Source: Sphingobium sp. (GTDB lineage: Bacteria > Pseudomonadota > Alphaproteobacteria > Sphingomonadales > Sphingomonadaceae). From it: DNA of 64,000 bases. Shown one piece after another: positions 9,510 to 18,046 of the stretch. A program made the translations under genes and the position numbers. The notes beneath the pieces were generated by a model. It had not been told where the DNA came from. It saw nothing but the letters and a program-made list of their open reading frames with translations, and ran no database searches. Position 1 is the stretch's first letter. The number at the start of each line of letters is the position of its first letter. The stretch is taken from the NCBI GenBank assembly GCA_020446425.1, contig JAGRES010000024.1:16014-80013 (forward strand). Reading direction: 5' to 3'.

Positions 9510-9803
9510 ATGGCCTACGCCCTATACCAGATTATCGCGATCCTGCTGAACGTGCTGTGGTGGATCATCATCGTTCAGGCAATCATGAGCTGGCTGATCG
9601 CCTTCAATGTCATCAACACGCATAATGATATCGTGCGCTCGATCTGGATCGCGCTCGACCGCCTGACCGAACCGCTCTATCGCCCCATCCGCAAGTTCAT
9701 GCCCGATCTGGGCGGGCTCGATCTGTCACCGATGGTCGTGCTGCTCGCCATCATCATTTTACAGCGCGCTATATTGCCGCCGCTATTCGCGTCCTTGATA
9801 TAG
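9510..9803 (+). CDS. YggT family integral membrane protein
   Basis: 97 residues, two YggT-type transmembrane segments (about 5-35 and 70-95) with the conserved polar loop DRLTEPLYRPIRKFMPDLGG and the following LDLSPMVVLL. Family members are linked to osmotic or cell-division functions, but none is firmly established. It begins a run of tightly packed genes: the next start (GTG at 9805) is 1 nt after its stop. Confidence 0.92.
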   Translation: MAYALYQIIAILLNVLWWIIIVQAIMSWLIAFNVINTHNDIVRSIWIALDRLTEPLYRPIRKFMPDLGGLDLSPMVVLLAIIILQRAILPPLFASLI

Positions 9804-9804
9804 G

Positions 9805-10122
9805 GTGAACCCGGCCTTCCTCCGGCTGGACGGTGACGATATTGTGTTGGCGGTGCGGCTCACTCCGCGTAGCGCCAAAGATGCAATCGGTGGCATATGG
9901 GAAGATGAAAAAGGCGCGCACTGGTTGCAGATGAGCGTACGGGCGGTGCCGGAAAAGGGGCTGGCGAACAAGGCATTGATCCAGCGCATTGCCAAACGTC
10001 TCAAAATTCCGGCAAAGGGCGTTTTGCTTGAGTCGGGTGATACAAGCAGACTGAAGCGGTTGCGTTTGGTAGGCCATGCAGAAGATGCCGCCCGGATCGC
10101 GAGAGAATTGGAAAACGGATGA
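9805..10122 (+). CDS. DUF167 (YggU) family protein
   Basis: 105 residues from a GTG immediately after the yggT stop. Shows the DUF167 signature [14 protein letters not shown] and the [15 protein letters not shown] segment, which carries the conserved Pro-x-x-Gly-x-Ala-Asn. Small cytoplasmic fold of unknown role, commonly paired with YggT across proteobacteria. Its stop overlaps the folD start (ATGA), implying translational coupling. Confidence 0.9.
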   Translation: MNPAFLRLDGDDIVLAVRLTPRSAKDAIGGIWEDEKGAHWLQMSVRAVPEKGLANKALIQRIAKRLKIPAKGVLLESGDTSRLKRLRLVGHAEDAARIARELENG

Positions 10123-11012
10123 CGATTGGCAAGATTATAGACGGCAAGGCGTTTGCGGCGGATTTGCGCGAGCGTGTGGCCGAGGGCGTGGTGCAGTTCG
10201 TGGCGGCGCAGGGCCGCAAGCCGGGCCTGGCGGTGGTGCTGGTGGGCGAAGATCCGGCGAGCGCCGTCTATGTGCGCAACAAGGGCAAGATGACGGCAGC
10301 GGCCGGGATGGAAAGCTTCGAGTTCCGCCGCCCCGCCAATATCGGTCAGGATGAGCTGCTGGAGCTGGTTGAGGAGCTGAACGGCGATCCGCGTGTCGAT
10401 GGCATTCTCGTGCAGCTGCCGCTTCCGGCGCATATCGACGAGCAGGCGGTGATCAGCGCGATCGACCCGGCCAAGGATGTGGATGGCTTTCATGTGGTGA
10501 ACAGTGGCAAGCTGGCAGTGGGTCAGGACGGATTGGTGCCGTGCACGCCGCTGGGCTGCCTGATGCTGCTGAAGGAGGAGCTGGGCGATCTTTCCGGTAT
10601 GGAAGCTGTCGTGGTGGGCCGCTCGAACATTGTCGGCAAGCCGATGGCGCAATTGCTGCTGGGCGAGAATTGCACCGTGACGGTCGCGCACAGCCGCACG
10701 CACGATCTCGCGAGCGTCGTGCATCGCGCCGATATTGTCGTGGCCGCCGTGGGCCGCCCGGAAATGGTGAAGGGCGAGTGGATCAAGCCGGGCGCGATTG
10801 TCGTTGATGTCGGCATCAACCGTGTGCCTTCCGAGGAAGAGGGCAAGAGCAGGATCGTGGGCGATGTCGCGACGGCGGAGGCGATCAGCCACGTCCGCGC
10901 GATCACGCCTGTTCCCGGCGGCGTCGGACCGATGACGATTGCCGTTCTTCTCCGCAATACCCTTGTCGCCGCATGCATGCGTGCGGGAATGGATACGCCC
11001 GAGGGGCTATGA
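10119..11012 (+). CDS. folD: Bifunctional methylenetetrahydrofolate dehydrogenase / methenyltetrahydrofolate cyclohydrolase
   Basis: 297 residues. The catalytic region is [17 protein letters not shown] (Lys for cyclohydrolase). The conserved [15 protein letters not shown] and NAD(P)-binding [18 protein letters not shown] follow, then the C-terminal [15 protein letters not shown]. Supplies 10-formyl-THF and 5,10-methylene-THF interconversion in one-carbon metabolism. Start and stop both overlap neighbours by 4 nt (ATGA), so it sits inside a polycistronic unit from yggT to marC. Confidence 0.96.
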   Translation: MTIGKIIDGKAFAADLRERVAEGVVQFVAAQGRKPGLAVVLVGEDPASAVYVRNKGKMTAAAGMESFEFRRPANIGQDELLELVEELNGDPRVDGILVQLPLPAHIDEQAVISAIDPAKDVDGFHVVNSGKLAVGQDGLVPCTPLGCLMLLKEELGDLSGMEAVVVGRSNIVGKPMAQLLLGENCTVTVAHSRTHDLASVVHRADIVVAAVGRPEMVKGEWIKPGAIVVDVGINRVPSEEEGKSRIVGDVATAEAISHVRAITPVPGGVGPMTIAVLLRNTLVAACMRAGMDTPEGL

Positions 11013-11662
11013 ACCTGCGCGCCGCCTGGGTTGCGCTTGCGCCAACGGCGCTCGCCATTTCAGGCTCCGCCTGTGCGCGGGAAAAACCGCCGAGACCGGT
11101 TCAGCCTAACCCGAGTGCTGTCTTTGCCGCCGAGATCGCCTTCAATCGCCTTGCGCGGGAGGAGGGCCAATGGACCGCCTTTCGCGAAACCGCCGCCGAT
11201 GATGCTGTGATGTTCGTGCCGCAGCAGGTGAATGCGAAAACATGGCTCAAGGATCGCGCCAACCCGCCCGCGCCCGTACAGTGGCAGCCCTATCGCATCT
11301 ATGTGTCCTGCGACGGGCGCACGGCGGCGTCCACCGGCGCATGGCAGCTGCCTGACGGAAGCGCAGGCTATTTCACGACCATCTGGCGGCTGGATGACAA
11401 GGATGAATGGCGCTGGGTGCTCGACCATGGCGATGCGTTGAAGCAGCCTCTGGCGCCGCAGGATGCGGTGAAAGGCCGTGTCGCGACATGCAAGCGAGGG
11501 GAACGCAGCCGCGATGGAGTGAAACCCGGAGAGCGCCCGGTCGATCAAAGCCTGATGTGGGACTATGTGGTCGGTGACGATGCAAGCCGCGCCGTGCGCG
11601 TGCGCATGTGGAATGGTGAAGGCTATGATCTTGTGATCGACGACAAGGTGGCCGCGTCATGA
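11009..11662 (+). CDS. Exported protein of unknown function, possible NTF2-like fold
   Basis: 217 residues from the ATG overlapping the folD stop. The N-terminus ([23 protein letters not shown]) has a hydrophobic core and a possible signal-peptidase II site at SAC or a type I cleavage at ACA. The mature part has a pattern like SnoaL/NTF2-type domains: [19 protein letters not shown], then [12 protein letters not shown] and a Trp-rich strand region. No catalytic residues assigned. Stop overlaps the marC start (ATGA). Confidence 0.72.
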   Translation: MNLRAAWVALAPTALAISGSACAREKPPRPVQPNPSAVFAAEIAFNRLAREEGQWTAFRETAADDAVMFVPQQVNAKTWLKDRANPPAPVQWQPYRIYVSCDGRTAASTGAWQLPDGSAGYFTTIWRLDDKDEWRWVLDHGDALKQPLAPQDAVKGRVATCKRGERSRDGVKPGERPVDQSLMWDYVVGDDASRAVRVRMWNGEGYDLVIDDKVAAS

Positions 11663-12276
11663 TCGAGCTGTTTATCTCGGCCTTCATCACCCTGTTCGTG
11701 GTGATTGATCCGCCCGGATGCGCGCCCATTTATGCGAGTATCACAAGCGATGCATCGGCGCGGCAACGCCGGTCGATGGCGATCCGCGCCGTCGCCATTT
11801 CCGCGATCATCCTGCTGATCTTCGCGCTGTACGGCAAGCAGCTGCTTGGTGTGCTCGGCATCAATCTCGATTCCTTCCGCATCGCGGGCGGCATCATGCT
11901 GTTCATGATCGCGCTCGATATGGTGTTCGAAAAACGCACGCAGCGGCGTGAGGACCGTGCGCAAAAGATCATCGAAACGCCCGAGATAGAGGATGTTTCG
12001 GTATTCCCGATGGCCATGCCGATGATTGCGGGGCCAGGTTCCATCGCCACTGTCATGCTGCTGATGGCACGCGCGGACGGGTTTGAGGAACGCGCGGTTG
12101 TCCTTGGAGCGGTCGGCGTGAACCTGGTTTTGATGTTGATTGCGCTCGTCGCGGCGGGGCCGATCATGGCTGTGCTGGGGCAGAAGATCGAGGCGGTGAT
12201 TACCCGCCTGCTTGGCGTTTTATTGGCGGCGCTGGCCGTTCAATTCGTGATCGACGGGATCCGCGCCAGTTTCTGA
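11659..12276 (+). CDS. MarC family integral membrane protein
   Basis: 205 residues with six predicted hydrophobic segments. Family signatures are FVVIDPPGCAPIYASIT near the N-terminus, the AGGIMLFMIALDMVF segment and the PMAMPMIAGPGSIATVMLL loop. MarC proteins are inner-membrane proteins once linked to multiple antibiotic resistance, a link later withdrawn; their substrate is unknown. Last gene of the coupled yggT-marC unit. Confidence 0.92.
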   Translation: MIELFISAFITLFVVIDPPGCAPIYASITSDASARQRRSMAIRAVAISAIILLIFALYGKQLLGVLGINLDSFRIAGGIMLFMIALDMVFEKRTQRREDRAQKIIETPEIEDVSVFPMAMPMIAGPGSIATVMLLMARADGFEERAVVLGAVGVNLVLMLIALVAAGPIMAVLGQKIEAVITRLLGVLLAALAVQFVIDGIRASF

Positions 12277-12326
12277 AGATCAGGTTTGATACTTGTGATA
12301 GCTGACTGTCAGGACACGACAACTAT

Positions 12327-12909
12327 AGCGGACATTCCGAGGGCCGGGGGTGACTGCGGGTTACATACCTGTTAGGTGAGACCGCTAATGGCGATCGGAA
12401 GTCGATCAGCCTTCAGGAGAGTATGCGTGCTTTTTCACACCATGGTCGGATCGAACGACATTGAACGATCCAAGCGCTTCTACGACACGGTGCTCGGCAC
12501 CTTGGGTGCAGGGGAAGGGACGCGGAACATCGCCGACAGCGGCCATACACGTCTGATCTACAATAACGGCAACGGAACCAACTTCATCGTCAGCCAGCCG
12601 ATCAACGACGAACCGGCAAGCGTCGCCAACGGCAGCACCGTCGCCTTTTCCTGCGACTCGCCCGAGCAGGTGAAGCAGCTTCACGATACCGCCGTTGCCG
12701 CTGGCGGAACCTCGATCGAAGCTCCGCCCGGACCGCGCGAAACTGCCTCAATGGGCACCATCGAACTGGCCTATTTTCGTGATCCCGACGGCAACAAACT
12801 TTGCGGAATTCATTTTCCTGCCTGATCCGTCTGGCACGGGTCTGCTTCTAAACCTAGCGGACCTCGATCATGCGATCCCGCGAATGTCCGCTTTCCACGA
12901 TAAGCGGAC
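12327..12909. repeat. Inverted copies of an AGCGGACATTC element flanking the VOC gene
   Basis: AGCGGACATTC at 12327-12337 and its exact reverse complement at 12882-12892. The right copy is itself half of a hairpin, GTCCGCTT / AAGCGGAC (12886-12909). The element brackets the single VOC gene. The motif looks like a dispersed intergenic palindrome of sphingomonads and erythrobacters, which is from memory and not searched. Confidence 0.5.
12427..12825 (+). CDS. VOC family (glyoxalase/bleomycin resistance-like) protein
   Basis: 132 residues from a GTG at 12427, chosen because AGGAGAG lies 5 nt upstream; upstream in-frame ATGs have no such site. Two beta-alpha-beta-beta-beta modules: FHTMVGSNDIERSKRFYD (first metal-ligand His) and IELAYFRDPDGNKLCGIHF (C-terminal module). 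VOC enzymes are metal-dependent lyases, dioxygenases or binding proteins; the substrate cannot be assigned. The gene is isolated and flanked by inverted copies of a short palindromic element, which suggests it moved as a cassette or lies between repeats. Confidence 0.85.
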   Translation: MLFHTMVGSNDIERSKRFYDTVLGTLGAGEGTRNIADSGHTRLIYNNGNGTNFIVSQPINDEPASVANGSTVAFSCDSPEQVKQLHDTAVAAGGTSIEAPPGPRETASMGTIELAYFRDPDGNKLCGIHFPA

Positions 12910-12947
12910 TTGGGCGAGAGCTTACTCCCGCCCCGCCCGCTCTAAAA

Positions 12948-13631
12948 TTAACTCGCGGCGACATCCGCTTCCGTTACCGGCACGATCTTGATTTCGACGC
13001 GCCGGTTGGCGGATTTGCCTTCCTCCGTGGTGTTGTCGGCAATCGGCTGCGTCTCGCCAAAGCCGCGTGTCGCCATGCGCGCGGACTGCACGCCATGGAC
13101 GGACAGATAGTTGGCGACTGACTGGGCGCGCCGCTCCGACAGGCCCTGATTATAGGCGTCCGACCCGGTACTGTCGGTATGGCCGTATATGTCGATATAG
13201 GTCTTCGGATATTCGGCCAGCGTCGAGGCGACTTCATTAAGCGTCGGCTGGAACTGGGTCTGCACCGCTGCGCTGTCCGTGGCGAAGGTGATGCCCGATG
13301 GCATGCGAAGCAACAGATTGTCGCCATCACGGATGACATCGACGCCGGTTCCCGCCGTCTTTTCCCGCAGCTTGCGTTCCTGCGCATCCATATAGGCGCC
13401 GATACCCGCACCAGCGACTGCGCCAATGCCCGCGCCGACAATCTTCTCGGTGCGATCATTCTTGCCGCCGACCAGATCGCCCAGCAGATAACCGCCCAGC
13501 GCGCCGCCGACACCGCCGATGGCGGCCTTGGAAATTTTCCTCTCACCCGTAACCGGGTCGGTGGTGCATGCCGAGGTCGCAAGCGCTGCGGCCAGCACTG
13601 TGCCAATCGTGATCGAAAATGAATTTCTCAT
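12948..13631 (-). CDS. OmpA family lipoprotein with glycine-zipper domain
   Basis: 227 residues from the ATG at 13631, preceded by GGAAAGAG. Signal peptide ends in a lipobox (LATSAC, Cys22). A glycine-zipper pair follows (AAIGGVGGALGGYLLGDLVGG and GAGIGAVAGAGIGAYM regions, about residues 36-80), then an OmpA-like peptidoglycan-binding domain with DIYGHTDSTGSDAYNQGLSE and RGFGE, including the Asp and Arg that hold diaminopimelate. It resembles YiaD-type outer-membrane lipoproteins that tether the membrane to the wall. Confidence 0.93.
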   Translation of the reverse strand: MRNSFSITIGTVLAAALATSACTTDPVTGERKISKAAIGGVGGALGGYLLGDLVGGKNDRTEKIVGAGIGAVAGAGIGAYMDAQERKLREKTAGTGVDVIRDGDNLLLRMPSGITFATDSAAVQTQFQPTLNEVASTLAEYPKTYIDIYGHTDSTGSDAYNQGLSERRAQSVANYLSVHGVQSARMATRGFGETQPIADNTTEEGKSANRRVEIKIVPVTEADVAAS

Positions 13632-13773
13632 CGTGTCTCTTTCCAAAAAACTGTCTTCACGCCCCGTATAAGAGCATCTGACACGTCGAATTGTTCCATT
13701 GACGACATGAACGCGGCCTGACTTCACAATGGTTGTACATTGAAAAAAATCCCGGCATTAAGGCGGCGACACC

Positions 13774-15093
13774 ATGGATTCTATGCCTCCTCTGACGCCC
13801 TTCCCATGGGCGGATGTCTTGATGATATTGGCGCTGATCGCGCTGAATGGACTGTTCGCGATGTCGGAACTCGCGATCGTATCCGCACGCCGGCCAAGAT
13901 TGCAGGCGGCGCAGAAGGCAGGGAAAGGCGGCGCGGACGCCGCGCTTCGGCTCGCCCAAGACCCGGGGAAGTTCCTCTCGACTGTCCAGATCGGTATCAC
14001 CCTGATCGGCATATTGGCGGGCGCCTATTCCGGGGCGAGCCTTGGTCAGCCGGTGGCCGATCGCCTTGCGGTGTTCGGTCTGGATGCCGAAGTCGCGACC
14101 AGTGCCGGTTTCGTGATTGTCATTGGCCTGACCACATTCGCCTCCTTGATCGTGGGGGAACTGGTGCCCAAACAGTTCGCGTTGCGCTCGCCCGAACCGA
14201 TTGCCCTGTTGACCGCGCGGCCTATGCTGGTGCTGTCGCGCGTCGCCGCGCCGCTGGTGTGGCTGCTCGATGGGACGTCGGCGCTGATTTTCCGCTTGCT
14301 GCGGATGGACCGGGAATCGCAAGAACATGTGACGGCGGAGGAGCTGCACCTGATCGTCGCCGAAGCCACAAAATCCGGCGTGATCGAGGAAAGCGAGCGC
14401 GCGATCATATCCGGCGTCGTTCGCCTTGCCGACCGTCCGGTGCGAGAGGTCATGACGCCGCGCACCGATGTCGACTGGATTGATGTGGAGGCCAGCGCGC
14501 GCGACTTGCGGGCGCGTTTGCTGGAAACGCCGCACACCCGCTTGCCGGTCGGGCAGGGCTCGGTCGAGGAAGTGATCGGCGTCGTGCAGGCGCGCGACAT
14601 CATGACGGCGCTGCTGAAACGGCAAAAGATCGACGTGCGGGCGCTGATGCAGCCTGTAGAAGTCGTCCCCGATCAGGTGGATGCGATGGACGCGCTGGAG
14701 GTGTTGCGCCGGTCGGATGTGCCGATGGTCATGGTGCATGACGAATATGGCCATTTCGAGGGGATTGTGACGCCCTCCGACCTGCTGTCGGCCATTGCGG
14801 GCAGCTTCGCTTCCGATGCGGATCTCTATGACGAACCCGATATCGTTGAACGGGATAACGGCAGCCTGCTGGTTTCCGGCCAGTTTGCGATGGACCAACT
14901 GGCCGACAGAATTGGCCTCAATCTGCCCGAAGACCGCGATTATGCGACTGTTGCGGGCCATGCGCTGTGGCAACTGAAGCACCTGCCTGAAATTGGCGAG
15001 ACATTTGAGGATCAGGGCTGGCTGTTCGAGATCGTCGATATGGATGGCCGCAAGATCGACCGCCTGCTGATCACGCCTTTGTCATTGAACTGA
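13774..15093 (+). CDS. Hemolysin-family CNNM/CorC-type transporter-like protein
   Basis: 439 residues. A DUF21 (CNNM) transmembrane domain spans about residues 1-195, with a LNGLFAMSELAIVSARR start typical of the family. A CBS pair follows (MTPRTDVDWIDV... and VVQARDIMTALL..., about 215-340), then a C-terminal CorC_HlyC domain (about 355-437). Proteins of this architecture are linked to magnesium/cobalt efflux; the older label hemolysin is not a proven function. Stand-alone gene divergent from the OmpA lipoprotein gene. Confidence 0.92.
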   Translation: MDSMPPLTPFPWADVLMILALIALNGLFAMSELAIVSARRPRLQAAQKAGKGGADAALRLAQDPGKFLSTVQIGITLIGILAGAYSGASLGQPVADRLAVFGLDAEVATSAGFVIVIGLTTFASLIVGELVPKQFALRSPEPIALLTARPMLVLSRVAAPLVWLLDGTSALIFRLLRMDRESQEHVTAEELHLIVAEATKSGVIEESERAIISGVVRLADRPVREVMTPRTDVDWIDVEASARDLRARLLETPHTRLPVGQGSVEEVIGVVQARDIMTALLKRQKIDVRALMQPVEVVPDQVDAMDALEVLRRSDVPMVMVHDEYGHFEGIVTPSDLLSAIAGSFASDADLYDEPDIVERDNGSLLVSGQFAMDQLADRIGLNLPEDRDYATVAGHALWQLKHLPEIGETFEDQGWLFEIVDMDGRKIDRLLITPLSLN

Positions 15094-15119
15094 GCACAGG
15101 GCGCCTTACCGAATTCAGA

Positions 15120-15668
15120 TCAGGACGTTTCGCTGTCGCTTTCGCTGCGGTCGAAGCGCAACAGGAATTCCTCCAGATTTCCGGCGGCCAGTAGCTGAGC
15201 CTGTTCGACCCACTGGTCACGCTCGATCCGCCCTGAGAAAGCGCCTAGATGCTTGTCTACCTCAACAATGTCGGCCTTTTCCCACTGCGCGATCTGGTCG
15301 AAGCGTGTGATGCCGAGTGACAGAAGGAGCGTGTTGAGCTTTGGGCCGACGCCTTTCAGCACCATGAGATTGTCCGGCTTGCCGCTTGCGGCTGCGATGG
15401 CGGGCCCGTCAGGAAGGGGCGTGAAGGCAGGGGGCGCGACTGCAGGCTGCTTATCGACCGGCTCAGGCACAATCGGCTCAATCACGTCATGATAGGGGTC
15501 GTCCGCATCGCGGAATGGTGCCGCCATCGGAACAAGATCGACATCGTCGTCCATATCCTCCCACTCGGGTTCGGCACCGCGCCAGCCCCATGCCCACCAG
15601 GCGGTAGCAATGCCTATCAGGAAGGCAAGCAACAAGGGGAGCCAGTTGATGGCGATAATCGGCATCAT
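15120..15668 (-). CDS. Membrane-anchored helix-hairpin-helix protein
   Basis: 182 residues from the ATG at 15668. An N-terminal transmembrane helix (residues 8-24), then an acidic and Pro-rich linker, then a helix-hairpin-helix region LKGVGPKLNTLLLSLGITRFDQ (about residues 104-125) like that in predicted NADH-quinone oxidoreductase E-like and H3TH proteins. Its start overlaps the stop of the 39-residue ORF upstream, and GGAGAACGGACT supplies a ribosome binding site. Function unknown; possibly nucleic-acid or protein interaction at the membrane. Confidence 0.75.
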   Translation of the reverse strand: MMPIIAINWLPLLLAFLIGIATAWWAWGWRGAEPEWEDMDDDVDLVPMAAPFRDADDPYHDVIEPIVPEPVDKQPAVAPPAFTPLPDGPAIAAASGKPDNLMVLKGVGPKLNTLLLSLGITRFDQIAQWEKADIVEVDKHLGAFSGRIERDQWVEQAQLLAAGNLEEFLLRFDRSESDSETS

Positions 15669-15784
15669 AGTCCGTTCTCCCGGCGATCCTCGACAACGCC
15701 CTTGCCCCAGATCAGCCATCCCAGCCCTAGACCCAGCGCGAACACCAGAAGCAGCAGCAGCAATGTCTCGACAAACAAAGTCAT
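15665..15784 (-). CDS. 39-residue single-span membrane protein
   Basis: Small ORF starting MTLFVETLLLLLLVFALGLG, a nearly pure Leu-rich transmembrane helix followed by GWLIWGKG and a charged tail (VVEDRRENGL). A strong ribosome binding site (GGGAGGGTGAAGCC) precedes the ATG. Its TGA overlaps the start of the next gene (ATGA), and it begins 4 bp after the OmpA-type gene stops, so three genes form a coupled unit. The placement and ribosome binding site make it a likely real small protein; no family known to me. Confidence 0.65.
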   Translation of the reverse strand: MTLFVETLLLLLLVFALGLGLGWLIWGKGVVEDRRENGL

Positions 15785-15788
15785 GGCT

Positions 15789-16655
15789 TCACCCTCCCTT
15801 GGCCGCTGACGCAGTAAAGCTGATCGTGCGGCCGCTGCCGCTTTCGCCCATGCCTTTGGCGCTTACGCGGCTGGCGGCAAAGCCTTCATCCACCAGCACG
15901 TCGCGGACGGCTTCGGCCCTGGCCTGCGAGAGCGACTGGTTGATGGCGGTGGAACCGCGGCTGTCGGCATGCCCCGCGATGGTCAGGTGCACATTGGGGC
16001 ATGCAGTCATGGCCTTGGCCAGCGCGGCGATCTTGCGGCGCGCACCTGCGTTGACCCACGGGCTGCCGGAGCGGAAGGTAATAGCGTCGGCGGTCATTAT
16101 GCCGTCGATTCTGCGCTGACAATCGCTGGCGGAGGCGGCAGCAGGCGCGGGCTTTGACGCTGTGGCCGATGCCTGCGCAGCTGCCGTTTCATCCTTCTGC
16201 ACGGCGTAGCTTTCGGCTGGGTCGGGCGGTATTGCGGCGGATTTCTGTGTGGCGGCTACGGCTGGTGCTTTCGCTCCATTTTCCGCGACATTCTGGGCGT
16301 CCATTTCGCTGGCGATTACAGCCTGAAGACCATTTTTCGCATCGCCGTCTTTGTCAGTGAGTATCTCCGTCCCGATCCATTTCACCCCCTGGATGCCGGG
16401 CACCTTGCGTACCGCATTGATGGCTGCCGTGCGCGCTTCGCCATCGACCGGCCCGGATAGCAGAGCCACGCGCTGCAACGGCGAGCGCTGGAAATTGACA
16501 TCGACAAACTTAAAGCGCTGATCCTCTGTCAGCGCTTGCTCCGCGCCGGTTTTAAGAGAAGCGATCAGCCTGTCGCCATAGCCCATGTTATGCGAAAGCA
16601 TCGCGAGCAACAATGTTGCCCCTGCGCCGCATATCACCTTGCCGGCAGCTTCCAT
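15789..16655 (-). CDS. OmpA-domain protein with N-terminal anchor and BON-like region
   Basis: 288 residues from the ATG at 16655, which has AGGAGAGG about 10 nt upstream. N-terminal hydrophobic segment (about residues 8-20), then a BON-like alpha/beta module (RVALLSGPVDGEARTAAINA ... GVKWIGTEIL, about 60-100), an Ala-rich linker, and a C-terminal OmpA-like domain (ITFRSGSPWVNAGARRKIA, TIAGHADSRG). It probably spans inner membrane to peptidoglycan. First gene of a three-gene unit with the 39-residue protein and the HhH protein. Confidence 0.82.
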   Translation of the reverse strand: MEAAGKVICGAGATLLLAMLSHNMGYGDRLIASLKTGAEQALTEDQRFKFVDVNFQRSPLQRVALLSGPVDGEARTAAINAVRKVPGIQGVKWIGTEILTDKDGDAKNGLQAVIASEMDAQNVAENGAKAPAVAATQKSAAIPPDPAESYAVQKDETAAAQASATASKPAPAAASASDCQRRIDGIMTADAITFRSGSPWVNAGARRKIAALAKAMTACPNVHLTIAGHADSRGSTAINQSLSQARAEAVRDVLVDEGFAASRVSAKGMGESGSGRTISFTASAAKGG

Positions 16656-16758
16656 AACCAGAGCCTCTCCTCTTTTCCCCGTTTCGGCCAAATCAGTCTA
16701 ACGCGGAAAAAGGCGGATTCCAGAGCGCAAATTGCCTGTCCCGGTTCAGGACAAATAT

Positions 16759-18039
16759 TCAGTTGTCCTGTTCGCGGGCGACTTCGCGCCAGCCAATATC
16801 CTGACGGCAAAAGCCGCTCGGGAAATCAATAGCGTCGACGGCTGCATAGGCGCGGGTCTGCGCCTCGCCGATGCTGTTACCCAGTGCGGTGACATTGAGC
16901 ACGCGCCCGCCATTGGCGACGAGTGCGCCGTCTTTTATCGCCGTACCCGCATGGAACACCTGTACCGTGTCGCTCGAGACATCGTCCACGCTGCCGATTG
17001 CACCGCCCTTTTCCGGTGTGCCGGGATAGCCTTTTGCGGCCATCACTACTGTGAGCGCGGCGGTGTCCGACATGGCGATGGCATTGCGCTGGGCGAGCTT
17101 GCCCTGCGCGACATACATCAGCAGCTGGGCCAAATCCTCTTCCAGCCGCATCATCAGCACCTGGCATTCCGGGTCGCCGAAGCGCGCATTATATTCGATC
17201 AGCTTCGGGCCTTCGCTGGTCAGCATCAGCCCGGCATAGAGCACGCCACTATAAGGCATGCCCTCGGCGGCGAGTGTGTCGACGGTCGGCTGGATGATGC
17301 GCTCCATCACCTGGCGTTCCAGCTCGGGCGTCAGCACTTTGGCCGGGGAGTAAGCACCCATGCCACCGGTATTGGGCCCGGTATCACCGTCCCCGACGCG
17401 CTTATGATCCTGCGCGCTGCCAAAGGCGAGTACGCTCTTGCCGTCAGTGAGCGCGAAGAAGCTCGCCTCTTCGCCGGTCATAAACTCTTCCAGCACCACT
17501 TCCGCGCCCGCATCGCCGAAACCGCCGCCATACATATCGACGAGCGCTGCATCAGCGGCTTCTGCTGTTTCGGCGATGATGACGCCTTTGCCTGCCGCGA
17601 GGCCATCGGCCTTGATGACAACCGGCAGCCCGAATTTCGGCAACTCAGCGCGGGCCTGTTCCAATGATGTTGTGCGTACATAACCAGCGGTCGGGATATT
17701 GGCGCTGGCGCACAAATCCTTGGTGAAGCCCTTGGAGCCTTCGAGCTGGGCGGGTGCCTTGTCCGGCCCGAAGACGGCAAACCCTGCAGCGCGTAAGGTA
17801 TCACCCAGACCATCCACAAGCGGTGCTTCCGGGCCGACGATGACAAGGTCGATGTCCTTGTCCTGACAGAATTGAATGACGGCGCTGTGGTCGCTAACAT
17901 TCAGGCTGACCAGCTCGGCGCATTGGGCTATCCCCGGATTGCCCGGCGCGGCATAAAGTTTTTTGAGCGCCGCCGATTGCGCGAGCTTCCACGCGAGGGC
18001 ATGTTCGCGTCCGCCAGAACCGATAAGCAGGATATTCAT
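16759..18039 (-). CDS. purD: Phosphoribosylamine-glycine ligase
   Basis: GARS, second step of purine synthesis: 5-phosphoribosylamine + glycine + ATP. 426 residues from the ATG at 18039 ([17 protein letters not shown]), the canonical N-terminus. ATP-grasp domain with [16 protein letters not shown] and the [17 protein letters not shown] segment; PFAM-type N and C domains are complete ([25 protein letters not shown]). The start is only 7 bp from the oppositely oriented xseA start, so promoters must overlap coding sequence. Confidence 0.95.
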   Translation of the reverse strand: MNILLIGSGGREHALAWKLAQSAALKKLYAAPGNPGIAQCAELVSLNVSDHSAVIQFCQDKDIDLVIVGPEAPLVDGLGDTLRAAGFAVFGPDKAPAQLEGSKGFTKDLCASANIPTAGYVRTTSLEQARAELPKFGLPVVIKADGLAAGKGVIIAETAEAADAALVDMYGGGFGDAGAEVVLEEFMTGEEASFFALTDGKSVLAFGSAQDHKRVGDGDTGPNTGGMGAYSPAKVLTPELERQVMERIIQPTVDTLAAEGMPYSGVLYAGLMLTSEGPKLIEYNARFGDPECQVLMMRLEEDLAQLLMYVAQGKLAQRNAIAMSDTAALTVVMAAKGYPGTPEKGGAIGSVDDVSSDTVQVFHAGTAIKDGALVANGGRVLNVTALGNSIGEAQTRAYAAVDAIDFPSGFCRQDIGWREVAREQDN

Positions 18040-18046
18040 CAGCGCA

